From positions 1-64,000 of the forward strand of contig NC_017966.1 of assembly GCF_000264455.2 (NCBI RefSeq): a stretch of DNA of 64,000 bases, in the 5' to 3' direction. The notes beneath the pieces were generated by a model. The model was not told the origin of the DNA. It searched no databases and worked only from the letters and a program-made list of their open reading frames with translations. The translations under genes and the position numbers were made by a program. The stretch is from Tistrella mobilis KA081020-065 (GTDB lineage Bacteria; Pseudomonadota; Alphaproteobacteria; Tistrellales; Tistrellaceae). This document shows, in pieces, positions 54,139 to 62,970 of the stretch (positions within the stretch are counted from its first letter, which is position 1; each line of letters begins with the position of its first letter).

Positions 54139-54664
54139 GGCCGGCCAGGCCCAGACCGTTCAGATAGGTAAAAGTGCAGCCGGCCGACATGGGTGACAGC
54201 TGTGCAAGATGGTCGCGGAGGTGCGGCCATGGCGTGGCAAGAGACCCGTGTGATGGATGAGCGGTTGTGTTTTGTGTCGGCGTGCCTCGAGGGCGGCGAC
54301 AGCATCTCGGAGTTGTGCCGTGTGTTCGGCATAAGCCGGAAGACGGGGCATACATGGCTGGGTCGCTATCGCCGTGACGGGTTCGCGGGCTGGAGGATCG
54401 GTCGCGGGCGCCGCATGGCAATCCACGAGCGGTTCCTGATCGGCCCCGAGACCTGGCGGGATCGCGATCCCGCACCAAACCAAGGCCGGAACCGGGGTGA
54501 GCTGTTACCTGTGTCGCCGGTCTGAAGTGTTGCCCGTCTTTCCGGTTGCTCAAGGAGACTAAGCGAACATCGACCGCCCACCATATGGCGATAGCGGGCG
54601 ATCATATGGTTCCAGCGGATTGCGATCTGCTATAAAATGTGAGCAGGTCTCGAAGGAGTATCCG
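54139..54664. other. Intergenic region holding an IS remnant
   Basis: Besides the transposase fragment, TGACAGCTGTGCAAGATGG at 54192-54210 looks like an IS481-type end sequence. Further on, GTTACCTGTGTCGCCGGTCT (54504-54523) resembles the ends of other insertion sequences. No full element or clear target duplication was found. This marks a past insertion boundary before the unknown four-gene cassette. Confidence 0.5.
54229..54525 (+). pseudogene. IS481-family transposase fragment (N-terminus only)
   Basis: MAWQETRVMDERLCFVSACL then GGDSISELCRVFGISRKTGH TWLGRYRRDGFAGW is the N-terminal helix-turn-helix of IS481-type transposases, which normally continue for some 300 residues with a DDE catalytic domain. 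Here the similarity is lost near residue 65 and the remaining residues are unrelated. No DDE residues are present, so it cannot be active. The open frame begins further up, but the family start is ATG 54229. Confidence 0.85.
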
Positions 54665-55303
54665 ATGCAGCGGCGACTTCGCAATATCCTTCTGGCAGCG
54701 GTCGCGGCGGCTGCGTCGATATGCGCCCACACCGCGGGCGCGCAAAGCCTCACGCCCGAGCAGTTGCGGGCCCTGGTGGACAAGCGCGTCACCGCGCTCA
54801 ATCCGTATCAGGAACTCCTCAACGATCCGGATCCGGCACGAAGCCTGGCTGCCATGCAGATCATGCTGGAGAGCGACGATGCCGAACTGACCCGTCTTGC
54901 ATTGGAGTTCGGGCTGCTGTCACCCAACCCTTCGGTGAAACGCGCCGCCTTCGAGAGTTTTCTCAAAACCCGCCCGATCTTCTCGATTCGTCTGGACGGC
55001 AGGGCAGTGAAGGACAACGACTTTACCGGCGTGATTCGGGATCGGTGGAACGGCAACGTTACGCCTGAAAAGATCGCGTACTGGCGGATCGGCGTCGGTG
55101 ACTACTCTCCGGACAAGCGCTGCTACGTGAATGCGAATGCGGGTAACGAGTGTTTCGTGACCGTCAATGCGGATGGCATCTTTCTGACTGCGAGCTACCT
55201 GAATGCGCGGGGGATCATCGGCGATGACGGCGCCATTGCGGGTTCAGCCACCTTGGGGGCGGTAGACGAACCGGTACCGTTCGCGATCAAACTGCTCGAA
55301 TGA
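54665..55303 (+). CDS. Exported protein of unknown function (cassette gene 1)
   Basis: A 212-residue protein with a Sec signal peptide (MQRRLRNILLAAVAAAASIC then AHTAGAQ). Residues ~30-110 are helical, with a HEAT-like look (SLAAMQIMLESDDAELTRLA LEFGLLSPNPSVKRAAFESF). The C-terminal ~100 residues are strand-rich, with two cysteines (DKRCYVNANAGNECF) that may form a disulfide in the periplasm. The ATG at 54665 has AAGGAG seven bases upstream. I do not recognise the family. It faces the trypsin-like gene tail to tail. Confidence 0.75.
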   Translation: MQRRLRNILLAAVAAAASICAHTAGAQSLTPEQLRALVDKRVTALNPYQELLNDPDPARSLAAMQIMLESDDAELTRLALEFGLLSPNPSVKRAAFESFLKTRPIFSIRLDGRAVKDNDFTGVIRDRWNGNVTPEKIAYWRIGVGDYSPDKRCYVNANAGNECFVTVNADGIFLTASYLNARGIIGDDGAIAGSATLGAVDEPVPFAIKLLE

Positions 55304-55322
55304 GGCAAACTGTCGAGTGAGG

Positions 55323-56402
55323 TTACTCGACAATCACGTCGTCGATCACGACCGGACCGGGACCCCAGGCATCAAGGATCGTGAACGCAATCCACCGGAT
55401 GTTGCGTGGTGCCATCCGGCCGGTATCGAACAGGCCGTCGGGGGCCATCTGGCCGCGGGTCCATTCCCGGAACTGCTGCCCTTCGTCGTCAAGGGAATAC
55501 TGGACGATGATCGTTCTGGGCAGCGCATAGTCTGCATCCGTCGGTGCGGTCATCCGGACACGATGCACTGCGGCGACGTTGCCGGTGGCAATACCAAACA
55601 CGATCCGGGCGCCCGGTACGCCCTCATAGACGAAAACGCCGTTGCCCGTCAGATTTTCCGGGCCATAGCGTGGGTTGACGGGCGGTATAGAGCTGCGGAC
55701 GACCACCAGCGGTAGCCCCGCCGCCGCCGGCATCCCGGCGGCTGGCGGTATCGCACCGGCCGGCGGGGCGCCATAGGCCGCCCCCTGTTCATTCAGAAAG
55801 CGGTGCAGGTTTATCAGAATCTCTTCCGAACGCATGAAGGTCGCCCGACGAGGGTCCGCAGAAGCATAGGCCATGCCGATCGGTGTTTCGCCGACGAAGG
55901 CGAAGGCACCGGACGTTCCCTGGCTGATCTCGCGACCGGCCAGGATCTCGCCCTCAAGAGTCAGGTAGCCGCGCTGGGTGATCCGCAGCGGCACACGCTC
56001 TTCCTCGCCCGTGGGTGTGAGGCGCAGAAGGCTGGCTTCGGCCGCCCGCCTGCCAGCCGCGTCGACGTCGAGTGCGTCCAGCTGCTCGCTGCAGCGATCC
56101 GTGCCGATGCCCCGTATCACGGCAAGTGCCAGATCGATGCCATCCCAGAACGGTGTGATCACGGTGCCCGTCCCGGTCTGCACCGGTGCCGCTGTGGAAA
56201 CGGTCACGCGCGGAAAGATGCCCGCCACGTGGCGGGGCATCACCGCATAGCAGGTGCCTGCCTGACCGAACATCCAGCCGAAGCCATTCTCTCCCTCGCC
56301 GTTCTTCACGGAAACGGTTTGTGCAAATGCGGATGTTCCGTAAATTGCCAGTAGGACGAGTGCCGAAAGGATCACGGTCATGACGTTGCGGAAAAGAATC
56401 AT
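55323..56402 (-). CDS. Exported trypsin-like serine protease candidate (cassette gene 2)
   Basis: A 359-residue protein with a signal peptide (MTVILSALVLLAIYGTSAFA within it). A chymotrypsin-like triad can be laid out in the usual order: H58 (CYAVMPRHVAGIF), D90 (FWDGIDLALAVI) and S164 (ISQGTSGAFAF, compare GDSGGP). The Ser motif is GTSGA, so the enzyme may be divergent or inactive. A Pro/Ala-rich linker (about 212-232) leads to a strand-rich C-terminal domain (235-359). Starts ATG 56402 or ATG 56381 are both possible; the first gives a better signal peptide. The family is not one I recognise. Confidence 0.6.
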   Translation of the reverse strand: MILFRNVMTVILSALVLLAIYGTSAFAQTVSVKNGEGENGFGWMFGQAGTCYAVMPRHVAGIFPRVTVSTAAPVQTGTGTVITPFWDGIDLALAVIRGIGTDRCSEQLDALDVDAAGRRAAEASLLRLTPTGEEERVPLRITQRGYLTLEGEILAGREISQGTSGAFAFVGETPIGMAYASADPRRATFMRSEEILINLHRFLNEQGAAYGAPPAGAIPPAAGMPAAAGLPLVVVRSSIPPVNPRYGPENLTGNGVFVYEGVPGARIVFGIATGNVAAVHRVRMTAPTDADYALPRTIIVQYSLDDEGQQFREWTRGQMAPDGLFDTGRMAPRNIRWIAFTILDAWGPGPVVIDDVIVE

Positions 56403-57084
56403 GTCTGTCTTTCTCGCGGCTCTCTTGATTCCGACCCCTGGGGCGATGGCACAGGACGAACCGGCACTCGAACTCGGCCAGGATGGCTTCAGGGAGATCG
56501 TCCGGCCAAGTGCATTGATTTCCGGCGCGATCGTCACCGGCGTGCAGGTCTATGCTGCGGCACAGGACGATATCTCCATGCGTGGCTTCGTCCCCCGGAG
56601 CTGGGCCGGTGAAAGCGTCTGTGCATCTGTTCTTACGATCAACGGGCTCTATGAGGCAACGGCGACCTACAGAATTCCGGCTGAATGGCCGGGTGGAATT
56701 GCACTGCTTCCTTTCCCGACCGTGCATGCGGACATTCTTTCCAATGCCGGATCCGATGGCCTGTCGATCCGTGTCAGCCGGAATGCCTGTGGCGCGGAGC
56801 TGGGGCGTGACATGTCCTTTGCGCTCTGGAATGGCGGTGGGGGAAACAGGCTGACCGTCCTGCTCAACTCGTTCCGGGCCGATGCGGTCTATCTGTATGT
56901 TGCCGGGCGCGAGACGCCGGTCCGCTGCCGTATGATCGATCTGCCGGCCCGCAGCGCATTCGATGTTGCCTGCGATCTGTCCGTCGACGGTCTTGCCGGT
57001 CCGACCCGGATCGAGATCCTGCGCATGGTGGAACGCAAGGTTGCGCCGCCCACCGATTTCGTTCTCTGGCTGCCGCAGGAGTAG
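56380..57084 (+). CDS. Exported protein of unknown function (cassette gene 3)
   Basis: A 234-residue protein with a signal peptide (MTLRKRIMSVFLAALLIPTP GAMA). The mature part is strand-rich with four cysteines (SVCASV, RNACGAEL, PVRCRMI, VACDLS) that may form two disulfides. No motif I know. The start at 56380 has AAGGA upstream. Its 5' end overlaps that of the divergent trypsin-like gene by about 23 bases if both upstream starts are used, so the two promoters must lie inside each other's coding regions. Confidence 0.7.
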   Translation: MTLRKRIMSVFLAALLIPTPGAMAQDEPALELGQDGFREIVRPSALISGAIVTGVQVYAAAQDDISMRGFVPRSWAGESVCASVLTINGLYEATATYRIPAEWPGGIALLPFPTVHADILSNAGSDGLSIRVSRNACGAELGRDMSFALWNGGGGNRLTVLLNSFRADAVYLYVAGRETPVRCRMIDLPARSAFDVACDLSVDGLAGPTRIEILRMVERKVAPPTDFVLWLPQE

Positions 57085-57087
57085 GCG

Positions 57088-57966
57088 GTGCGATACATGG
57101 CCTTTCTGAGGCGCTTCGTCTCGGGCTTCAGCGTTCTGGTTGTGGTGACGGTCGTCTTTCTGGCGACGACCGCGAATGATCGCTCGTTCCAGATCGAGGC
57201 CGAGACTCTGGGCGCCGCGATCACTTTCGAAGGCGACCAGAACATCTGGAACTTCTCGGCTGCCATCCTGTGCCTGCCGCGGGCGATACCTGATCTGCGG
57301 CAGCTGACGACGGAAGCGGTGGATCGGGATACCGCCTGTACCGAGGCATTCTTCGAACTGGCGGAGCGGACGGACCTTTCGATCCACTGGCACCATGGTG
57401 ACGAGGTCGCAGTTTCGGTCGACGGCGAGGGGCGGCTGGAGATCGAGATCAGGCGGCGTCGGGAGACGGATGTACCCGAGCACGCCTTTCTGGTCATACC
57501 CGCCGACATTTGGACCCGGCAGGGGGCCCTGACCTTCGTCGGCTCTGCGCGCATCGGCGGTGATATGGCAACGGGGGCCCGCGACTATCTGCGCGCCGGC
57601 AGGTGGGACGTGCGGCAGACAGGCATCGCCAATTCTCTGTTTCGGGATGTCACCGAGGTGGTGAAGCGTGGCGACTTTACGTTGGGCAGCTCCGTTCAGG
57701 TTCTGAATGCCGGCATGCCTGCCACGCTCTTCGGCAGTATCACCCGGTCGGCGGAAGCGGGCATACGGCTGGTCGCCCTCTCCGAACGGGGTGAGGTCGA
57801 ACTGCAGGTGGCCTATTTCGGGGTGGGCACTCCGGTCATTCTGCGCCCTGACTGGATCGACAGAATCGTCTCCAGTTCGGTGCTCATCGCACTGATCGGC
57901 GTCATGACCTTCGCGTCGAGCATTTTCCAGATATTCATGTTTGCCCGGTCCGGGCGCAACCTCTGA
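57088..57966 (+). CDS. Membrane-anchored periplasmic protein, unknown (cassette gene 4)
   Basis: A 292-residue protein with one membrane helix near each end (about 12-30, VSGFSVLVVVTVVFLATTA, and about 262-284, SVLIALIGVMTFASSIFQIF). The ~230 residues between are strand-rich and presumably periplasmic, with two cysteines (AILCLP and DTACTEAF). The GTG start at 57088, three bases after the stop of the previous gene, has AGGAG upstream; ATG 57097 is an alternative. I do not recognise the family. It is translationally linked to cassette gene 3. Confidence 0.7.
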   Translation: MRYMAFLRRFVSGFSVLVVVTVVFLATTANDRSFQIEAETLGAAITFEGDQNIWNFSAAILCLPRAIPDLRQLTTEAVDRDTACTEAFFELAERTDLSIHWHHGDEVAVSVDGEGRLEIEIRRRRETDVPEHAFLVIPADIWTRQGALTFVGSARIGGDMATGARDYLRAGRWDVRQTGIANSLFRDVTEVVKRGDFTLGSSVQVLNAGMPATLFGSITRSAEAGIRLVALSERGEVELQVAYFGVGTPVILRPDWIDRIVSSSVLIALIGVMTFASSIFQIFMFARSGRNL

Positions 57967-58004
57967 TCCCCTGGAGGGCAATCCGGTTTGCTCCGCGGCC
58001 AGTA

Positions 58005-58023
58005 GCATGATTTTTCATCATGC
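58005..58023. promoter_or_regulatory. Inverted repeat upstream of the amino-acid importer operon
   Basis: GCATGAT-TTTTC-ATCATGC is a perfect 7+7 inverted repeat, 80 bases upstream of the binding-protein start. A possible promoter (TTGTGA, 17 bases, CATACT) follows in the same AT-rich stretch. It could be an operator, but no regulator gene for this operon lies in the window. Confidence 0.45.
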
Positions 58024-58103
58024 AATGCCCAATATTCATGCGTTGTGATGCCAGCTGGATGATCCCATACTTGACCTACAAATAAAAATGAAGGTCAGGA
58101 GAC

Positions 58104-58955
58104 ATGCGGGATATGATGAATCGCAGGCGGTTCAACACCTTCCTCGGCGCGGGCATGGTCTCGGCTGCGGCAGGGCTGAAAATCGGGATGGGGCAGGCCT
58201 TCGCGGCCGATGGTTCCTTCCAGCGGGTGAAGAATTCGGGGGTTTTGCGCATCGGCGGCGTGCCGGATGGCGCCCCCTATTACAAGAAGAGTCTGACCGA
58301 CGGCAGCTGGCAGGGCTTTTATATCGATATCTGCAAGAAGCTTGCGGATGATCTGCGCCTCGAACTCTCGGTGCTGGAAACCACCTGGGGCAATTCGGTG
58401 CTGGATCTTCAGGCCGACAAGGTCGATGTCTTCTTCGGCCTGAACCCGACGCCCGAGCGGCAGAAGGTGATCGACTTCTCGGTGCCGGTGTTCAACAACG
58501 CCTTCTCGCTGGTGGCGAAGGAGGGGTTGGAGGCGACCAGCTGGGAAGACGTGAACAAGCCCGAGATCCGGATCGCGGTCGATGCCGGCTCGTCGCATGA
58601 TGCCGCCGTGACGCGCCATGCGCCCAACGCAACCGTCGTGCGCCTGAAGAACCAGAGCGACGCCACCGCCGCCCTGCAGTCGGGGCGGGCGGATGCGCAA
58701 TGCCTGGTGCTGGTGCTGGGCCTGTCGCTTCGGGCCAAGAACCCGAAGATCGGCAAGCTGATCATCCCGACGCCGGCCGACTACACCACCTCGAATGCCG
58801 GTTTCCGGCGCGAGGACGACCAGTCCTGGCGGCAGTTCGTCGACGGCTGGATCAAGGCCAACCGTGCGAGCGGCTTCATCAAGGATGCGATCATCCGCAA
58901 CATGCAGCTGGTGGGTGTGAAACAGTCCGACTTCCCGCCCGGTTTCGACGTCTGA
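58104..58955 (+). CDS. ABC transporter binding protein (family 3, amino-acid class)
   Basis: A 283-residue SBP_bac_3 protein. It has a twin-arginine-like signal (MMNRRRFNTFLGAGMVSAAA). The mature part contains GVLRIGGVPDGAPYYKKSLT, WQGFYIDICKKLADDLRLEL and VFFGLNPTPERQKVIDFSVP, the usual family pattern. The ATG at 58104 has AGGAGAC just upstream. It is the first gene of a probable six-gene operon that goes on into an enolase-superfamily enzyme, a flavoprotein and a ThDP enzyme. Ligand unknown, probably an amino acid or related compound. Confidence 0.93.
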   Translation: MRDMMNRRRFNTFLGAGMVSAAAGLKIGMGQAFAADGSFQRVKNSGVLRIGGVPDGAPYYKKSLTDGSWQGFYIDICKKLADDLRLELSVLETTWGNSVLDLQADKVDVFFGLNPTPERQKVIDFSVPVFNNAFSLVAKEGLEATSWEDVNKPEIRIAVDAGSSHDAAVTRHAPNATVVRLKNQSDATAALQSGRADAQCLVLVLGLSLRAKNPKIGKLIIPTPADYTTSNAGFRREDDQSWRQFVDGWIKANRASGFIKDAIIRNMQLVGVKQSDFPPGFDV

Positions 58956-59027
58956 TCTCCCCGGATCCGCGGCGGGGCCGGCTGCCGCCGCCGCGGATCC
59001 GCTGCCACCCTGGACCGGGAGATCCGG

Positions 59028-59690
59028 ATGTACGAGTGGGATTTCGGCCTGTTGTGGGGCTATCGCTGGCTCTTCCTCGACGGGCTGTGGGTGACGGTGT
59101 CGTTCACCGTCGCCATCGTGGCCGGGGGCCTTGCGGTCGGGCTGGTCGGTGCGCTGGGGCTGCTCTGCCGCTTCGCGCCGCTGCGCCTGGCCAGCCTCGC
59201 CTTCATCGAGGTCTTCCGCTGCACGCCGATCCTGGTGCAGCTGATCTGGTGCTATTACGCCCTGCCGATCCTGGCGGGTATCGAACTCAGCGCCACCAGT
59301 GCGGCGCTGATCGCGCTGTCCTGCTATGGCGGTGCCTTCTATGCCGAGATCATCCGCGGCGGCATCGTCTCGATCGATCCCGGCCAAAGCGAGGCGGGGG
59401 CGGCGCTGGGCATGACGCCGGCGCTGACCATGCGGCGGATCATCCTGCCCCAGGCGCTCCGGCGCATGATCCCGGCGCTGATGAACCAGTCGATCCTGCA
59501 GTTCAAGAACACCTCGCTGGTCTCGGTGCTGGCGGTGCCCGATCTGGTCTATCAGGGCCAGATGGCCGCCCATGACAGCTTCCGGCCGCTCGAGACCTAT
59601 ACCGCGATTGCGGTCGCCTATTTCGTCATCCTGTTCCCGCTGACGCTGTTCGTCCGCCATCGGGAGCGCAGGCTGGGGAGCCGGTCATGA
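59028..59690 (+). CDS. Amino-acid-class ABC permease
   Basis: A 220-residue HisM/GlnP-type permease with about five membrane helices. SLAFIEVFRCTPILVQLIWC YYALPIL is the family signature after the first helices, and EAGAALGMTPALTMRRIILP QALRRMIP is the coupling loop. Only one permease gene is present, so it probably forms a homodimer. The start at 59028 has GGGAGATCC upstream. Confidence 0.95.
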   Translation: MYEWDFGLLWGYRWLFLDGLWVTVSFTVAIVAGGLAVGLVGALGLLCRFAPLRLASLAFIEVFRCTPILVQLIWCYYALPILAGIELSATSAALIALSCYGGAFYAEIIRGGIVSIDPGQSEAGAALGMTPALTMRRIILPQALRRMIPALMNQSILQFKNTSLVSVLAVPDLVYQGQMAAHDSFRPLETYTAIAVAYFVILFPLTLFVRHRERRLGSRS

Positions 59691-60472
59691 CCGCCGCTGA
59701 AACCAGGCCGCAAGAGACCAAGATCGAGATCGCCGGCCTGCAGAAATCCTTCGGGCCCCTGGCCGTGCTGCGCGATATCGGCTTCACCGTGCCCGCGGGC
59801 GGCGTGGTCTCGCTGATCGGACCGTCGGGCTCGGGCAAGTCCACCTTGCTCCGCTGCATGAACCTGCTGGTGACGCCCGATCGCGGCAGCATCCGCGTCG
59901 GCGATGCCCGCTTCGTCTTCGGCAGCGGTGCGCCGTTGCCCTCGCATCGCGAGCTGGCGGGCTTTCGGGCGCGCACCGGCATGGTGTTCCAGAACTTCAA
60001 CCTCTTCCCGCATATGACCGTGCTTCAGAACGTGATGGAGGCTCCGGTTCAGGTGCGGCGCCGGCCCAAGGCCGAGGCACGGGAGATGGCGCTGGCCCAG
60101 CTTGAAAAAGTGGGCCTGGTCGACCGGGCCGGGCAGATGCCCGATACGCTGTCGGGCGGCCAGAAGCAGCGGGTGGCGATCGCCCGGGCGCTGGCCATGG
60201 AGCCCGAGGTGATGCTGTTCGACGAGGCGACCTCGGCACTCGATCCCGAACTGGTGGGCGAGGTGCTGGCGACGATCCTGAAACTCGCCGCCGACGGCAT
60301 GACCATGGTGATCGTGACCCACGAGATCGCCTTCGCGCGCGAGGTGTCCGACCGGGTGGTGTTCATGCGCGACGGCGTGGTGGTCGAAGACGGCCCCGCC
60401 GCCCAGGTGATCGGCGATCCCCGCCAGGACGCCACCCGCCAGTTCCTCAGCCATTTCCACAAAGCCATCTAG
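59687..60472 (+). CDS. Amino-acid-class ABC ATPase (GlnQ-like)
   Basis: A 261-residue ATPase. Walker A is GPSGSGKSTLLRC, the signature LSGGQKQRVAIARALA, Walker B VMLFDEATSALDPELV and the switch VTHEIAFAREVSDRV. Between Walker A and signature is GMVFQNFNLFPHMTVLQNVM, as in polar-amino-acid importers. It overlaps the permease stop by ATGA. Confidence 0.96.
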   Translation: MTAAETRPQETKIEIAGLQKSFGPLAVLRDIGFTVPAGGVVSLIGPSGSGKSTLLRCMNLLVTPDRGSIRVGDARFVFGSGAPLPSHRELAGFRARTGMVFQNFNLFPHMTVLQNVMEAPVQVRRRPKAEAREMALAQLEKVGLVDRAGQMPDTLSGGQKQRVAIARALAMEPEVMLFDEATSALDPELVGEVLATILKLAADGMTMVIVTHEIAFAREVSDRVVFMRDGVVVEDGPAAQVIGDPRQDATRQFLSHFHKAI

Positions 60473-60481
60473 GACCAAGCC

Positions 60482-61603
60482 ATGGAGCGCATTGAACGAC
60501 TGCGCGTCTTCCTGATCGAAAGCCCGATCGCGATGGCCCGGCTGCAGGGCGTCGGCAACGTCAAGGGCACGGTCAAGCGCGTCCTGGTCGAGGCGACCTC
60601 CACCTCCGGCCTTGTCGGCTGGGGCGAGGCGGCCCCCTGGGAGGTGTTCACCGGCACCGCCGAAGCGGCCTTCGCCGCGATCGACGTCTATCTGCGGCCG
60701 CTGGTGACCGGTGCGCCGGTCAATCGCATCCGCGCTCTGACCCGGGCGATGGACAAGGCCCTGGTCGGCCATGGCGAGGCCAAGCTCGCGATCGAGACCG
60801 CGCTGTTCGACATTCTGGGCAAGCGGTCGGGGCTGTCGGTCGCCGAGCTGCTGGGCGGCCGGGTGCGGGATGAGATCCCGCTCTCCTTCTCGATCGCAGA
60901 TCCCGATTTCGACGCCGATTTCGCCCGCATGCAGGCCATGGTTCCGGCCGGCAACCGGATCTTCAAGGTCAAGACCGGGGTCAAGCCCCATGCCGAAGAC
61001 ATGGCGCATCTGGAGGCGATCCGCGACGCCTTCGGCGAGACGGTCGACCTTCGGCTCGACTACAACCAGGCGCTCGATCCCTTCGGGGCCATCGCCATCC
61101 TGCGCGATGTCGACCGGTTCCGGCCCACCTTCATCGAACAGCCGGTGCCGCGCGACTGCCTGGCGGCGATGGCGTCCTTCGCGGCCGCCCTCGATACGCC
61201 GATCCTGGCCGATGAAAGCTGTTTCGACGCCCGCGACCTGCTGGAGATCGCCCGGCTGGGTGCCGCCGATGCCGTCTCGGTCAAGCTGATGAAAGCCGGC
61301 GGCATCCTGAAGGCGCAGGCGCTGATGGCCGTTGCCGATGCGCTGCATCTGCCGGGCTATGGCGGCACGCTCTGGGAAGGCGGCATCGCGCTTGCGGCCG
61401 GTACCCAGTTCATCGCCGCGACGCCGGGCATGTCGCTCGGCTGCGAATTCTACATGCCCCATCACGTGCTGACCGAGGATGTGCTGCTGGAGCGGGTTCC
61501 CAACCGCAATGGCAGGGTGATCGTCCCCACCGGCCCCGGCCTCGGCATCGAGGTGACGGAACAGTCGGTGCGCGGCAATGCCCGCATCCTCGCCGAAGCC
61601 TGA
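60482..61603 (+). CDS. Enolase superfamily enzyme, muconate-cycloisomerase subgroup
   Basis: A 373-residue enzyme. Metal ligands are D193 (LRLDYNQ), E219 (FIEQPVP) and D244 (ILADES). Catalytic lysines are K162/K164 (FKVKTG) and K268 (SVKLMKAGG). The spacings are the same as in muconate lactonizing enzyme. This subgroup includes cycloisomerases, dipeptide epimerases, N-succinylamino-acid racemases and betaine racemases. It follows an amino-acid-type importer and precedes a D-amino-acid-oxidase-like enzyme, so racemisation or epimerisation of an imported amino-acid derivative is more likely than muconate chemistry. That last point is an inference. Confidence 0.88.
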   Translation: MERIERLRVFLIESPIAMARLQGVGNVKGTVKRVLVEATSTSGLVGWGEAAPWEVFTGTAEAAFAAIDVYLRPLVTGAPVNRIRALTRAMDKALVGHGEAKLAIETALFDILGKRSGLSVAELLGGRVRDEIPLSFSIADPDFDADFARMQAMVPAGNRIFKVKTGVKPHAEDMAHLEAIRDAFGETVDLRLDYNQALDPFGAIAILRDVDRFRPTFIEQPVPRDCLAAMASFAAALDTPILADESCFDARDLLEIARLGAADAVSVKLMKAGGILKAQALMAVADALHLPGYGGTLWEGGIALAAGTQFIAATPGMSLGCEFYMPHHVLTEDVLLERVPNRNGRVIVPTGPGLGIEVTEQSVRGNARILAEA

Positions 61604-61660
61604 CATGCCGCCGCTGCGGGCCTGATACCGGCGCCGCGGCGGCGCCCCCAGGAAGCAGAG

Positions 61661-62932
61661 ATGTCCCAGACGAACGAGACGCAGGCCGTCGTCATCGGCG
61701 CCGGCATCGTCGGCGTGTGCGCGGCGCTGGCCCTTCGCCAGGCCGGCCTGGCCGTTACCCTGGTCGACCCGGACGAGCCCGGCGGCGAGCACGCGGCGAG
61801 CTATGGCAACGGTGCTTTCATCACCCCCGCCTCGATCATCCCCATGTCGGTGCCGGGTCTCTGGCGCAAGGTGCCGGGCTATCTGCTCGATCGCGACGGC
61901 CCGCTCACCATCCGCTGGCGGCATCTGCCGCGGCTCACCCCCTGGCTGCTGCGTTTTCTGGCCGCCGGCATGACCACGGCGCGGGTGGAGCGCACCGCCG
62001 CCATCCTGTCCGGCCTGCTGCACGACGCACCCGACCGCCATGCCGCCCTGGCCGCGGCGGCAGACGTGCCGGGGCTGATCGAGCGGCGCGGCGTGCTCTA
62101 CGTCTACCCCGACCGTGCCGCCTTTGCGGCCGAAGCCCTGTCCTGGCGGCTGCGGCGTACGGCCGGTGTGGTCTGGCGGGAGCTGGACGCGGCGGATCTG
62201 CAGGCCTTCGAACCCGCCTTGTCCCCCGCCTACCGCTTCGGTATCCACGTGCCGGCAGCGGCGAATTGCGCCGATCCGGGGGCCTATGTCGCGGCCCTGG
62301 CGGCTCATGGTGAACGTCTCGGCGTCCGCCGGGTCACCGCACAGGCCACCGGCTTCACCTTCGAGGGTATGAAACTGCGGGCGGTCGAGACCGATCAGGG
62401 GCCGATCGCCTGCAACCGGGTGGTGGTGGCGGCGGGCATGGCCTCGGCACGGCTTGCCGCCGCGGCGGGGGACCGTGTTCCGCTGGAGGCCGAGCGCGGC
62501 TATCACGTCCAGCTGACCGGCGGTGCCCCGGGCGGGCCGCATCTGCCGGTGATGCCGAGCGACGGCAAGATGGCGAATATCGTCACGCGCGAGGGGCTGC
62601 GCGCGGCGGGGCAGGTGGAACTGGCGGGGCCCGGTGCGCCGCCGGACTGGCGCCGGGCGGAGATCCTGCTGCGCCATCTCTACGCCACCTGGCCGGGGCT
62701 TTCCCGCGATCTGCCGGTGCGCCGCTGGATGGGCAACCGCCCTTCCACCCCCGACGGGCTGCCGGTGATTTCGGCCGCCCGCCGCAGCCCCGATGTCTTC
62801 TACGCCTTCGGCCATGGCCATGTCGGCCTGGCCGCCGGCCCCAAAAGCGCGGCGCTGGTCGCCGCCCTGGTCACCGGATCCACGCCACCCCTGTCGCCCG
62901 CGCCGTTCGCTGCGACGCGCTTCCGGTGGTGA
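61661..62932 (+). CDS. FAD-dependent oxidoreductase (DadA/D-amino-acid-oxidase-like)
   Basis: A 423-residue flavoprotein. The N-terminal FAD fold is VVIGAGIVGVCAALALRQAG then EHAASYGNGAFITPASIIPM, as in DadA. The C-terminal segment is RRWMGNRPSTPDGLPVISAA followed by VFYAFGHGHVGLAAGPKSAA, typical of the family. It oxidises an amine or D-amino acid to the imine. It follows the enolase-superfamily gene by 57 bases. A product of that enzyme would be a logical substrate. Confidence 0.93.
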   Translation: MSQTNETQAVVIGAGIVGVCAALALRQAGLAVTLVDPDEPGGEHAASYGNGAFITPASIIPMSVPGLWRKVPGYLLDRDGPLTIRWRHLPRLTPWLLRFLAAGMTTARVERTAAILSGLLHDAPDRHAALAAAADVPGLIERRGVLYVYPDRAAFAAEALSWRLRRTAGVVWRELDAADLQAFEPALSPAYRFGIHVPAAANCADPGAYVAALAAHGERLGVRRVTAQATGFTFEGMKLRAVETDQGPIACNRVVVAAGMASARLAAAAGDRVPLEAERGYHVQLTGGAPGGPHLPVMPSDGKMANIVTREGLRAAGQVELAGPGAPPDWRRAEILLRHLYATWPGLSRDLPVRRWMGNRPSTPDGLPVISAARRSPDVFYAFGHGHVGLAAGPKSAALVAALVTGSTPPLSPAPFAATRFRW

Positions 62933-62970
62933 CCGGTCCCGCGATGACCCTTGCCTCAAAAGGATCGACG

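Noticed and set aside
59618-62959. Very long open frame (over 1100 codons) on the minus strand
   Set aside because: It is antisense to four well-supported genes, has no family resemblance and is rich in Arg/Gly/Gln/His, as expected for antisense frames in GC-rich coding DNA. The same holds for long antisense frames at 26710-29217, 36062-38500 and 51170-53311.
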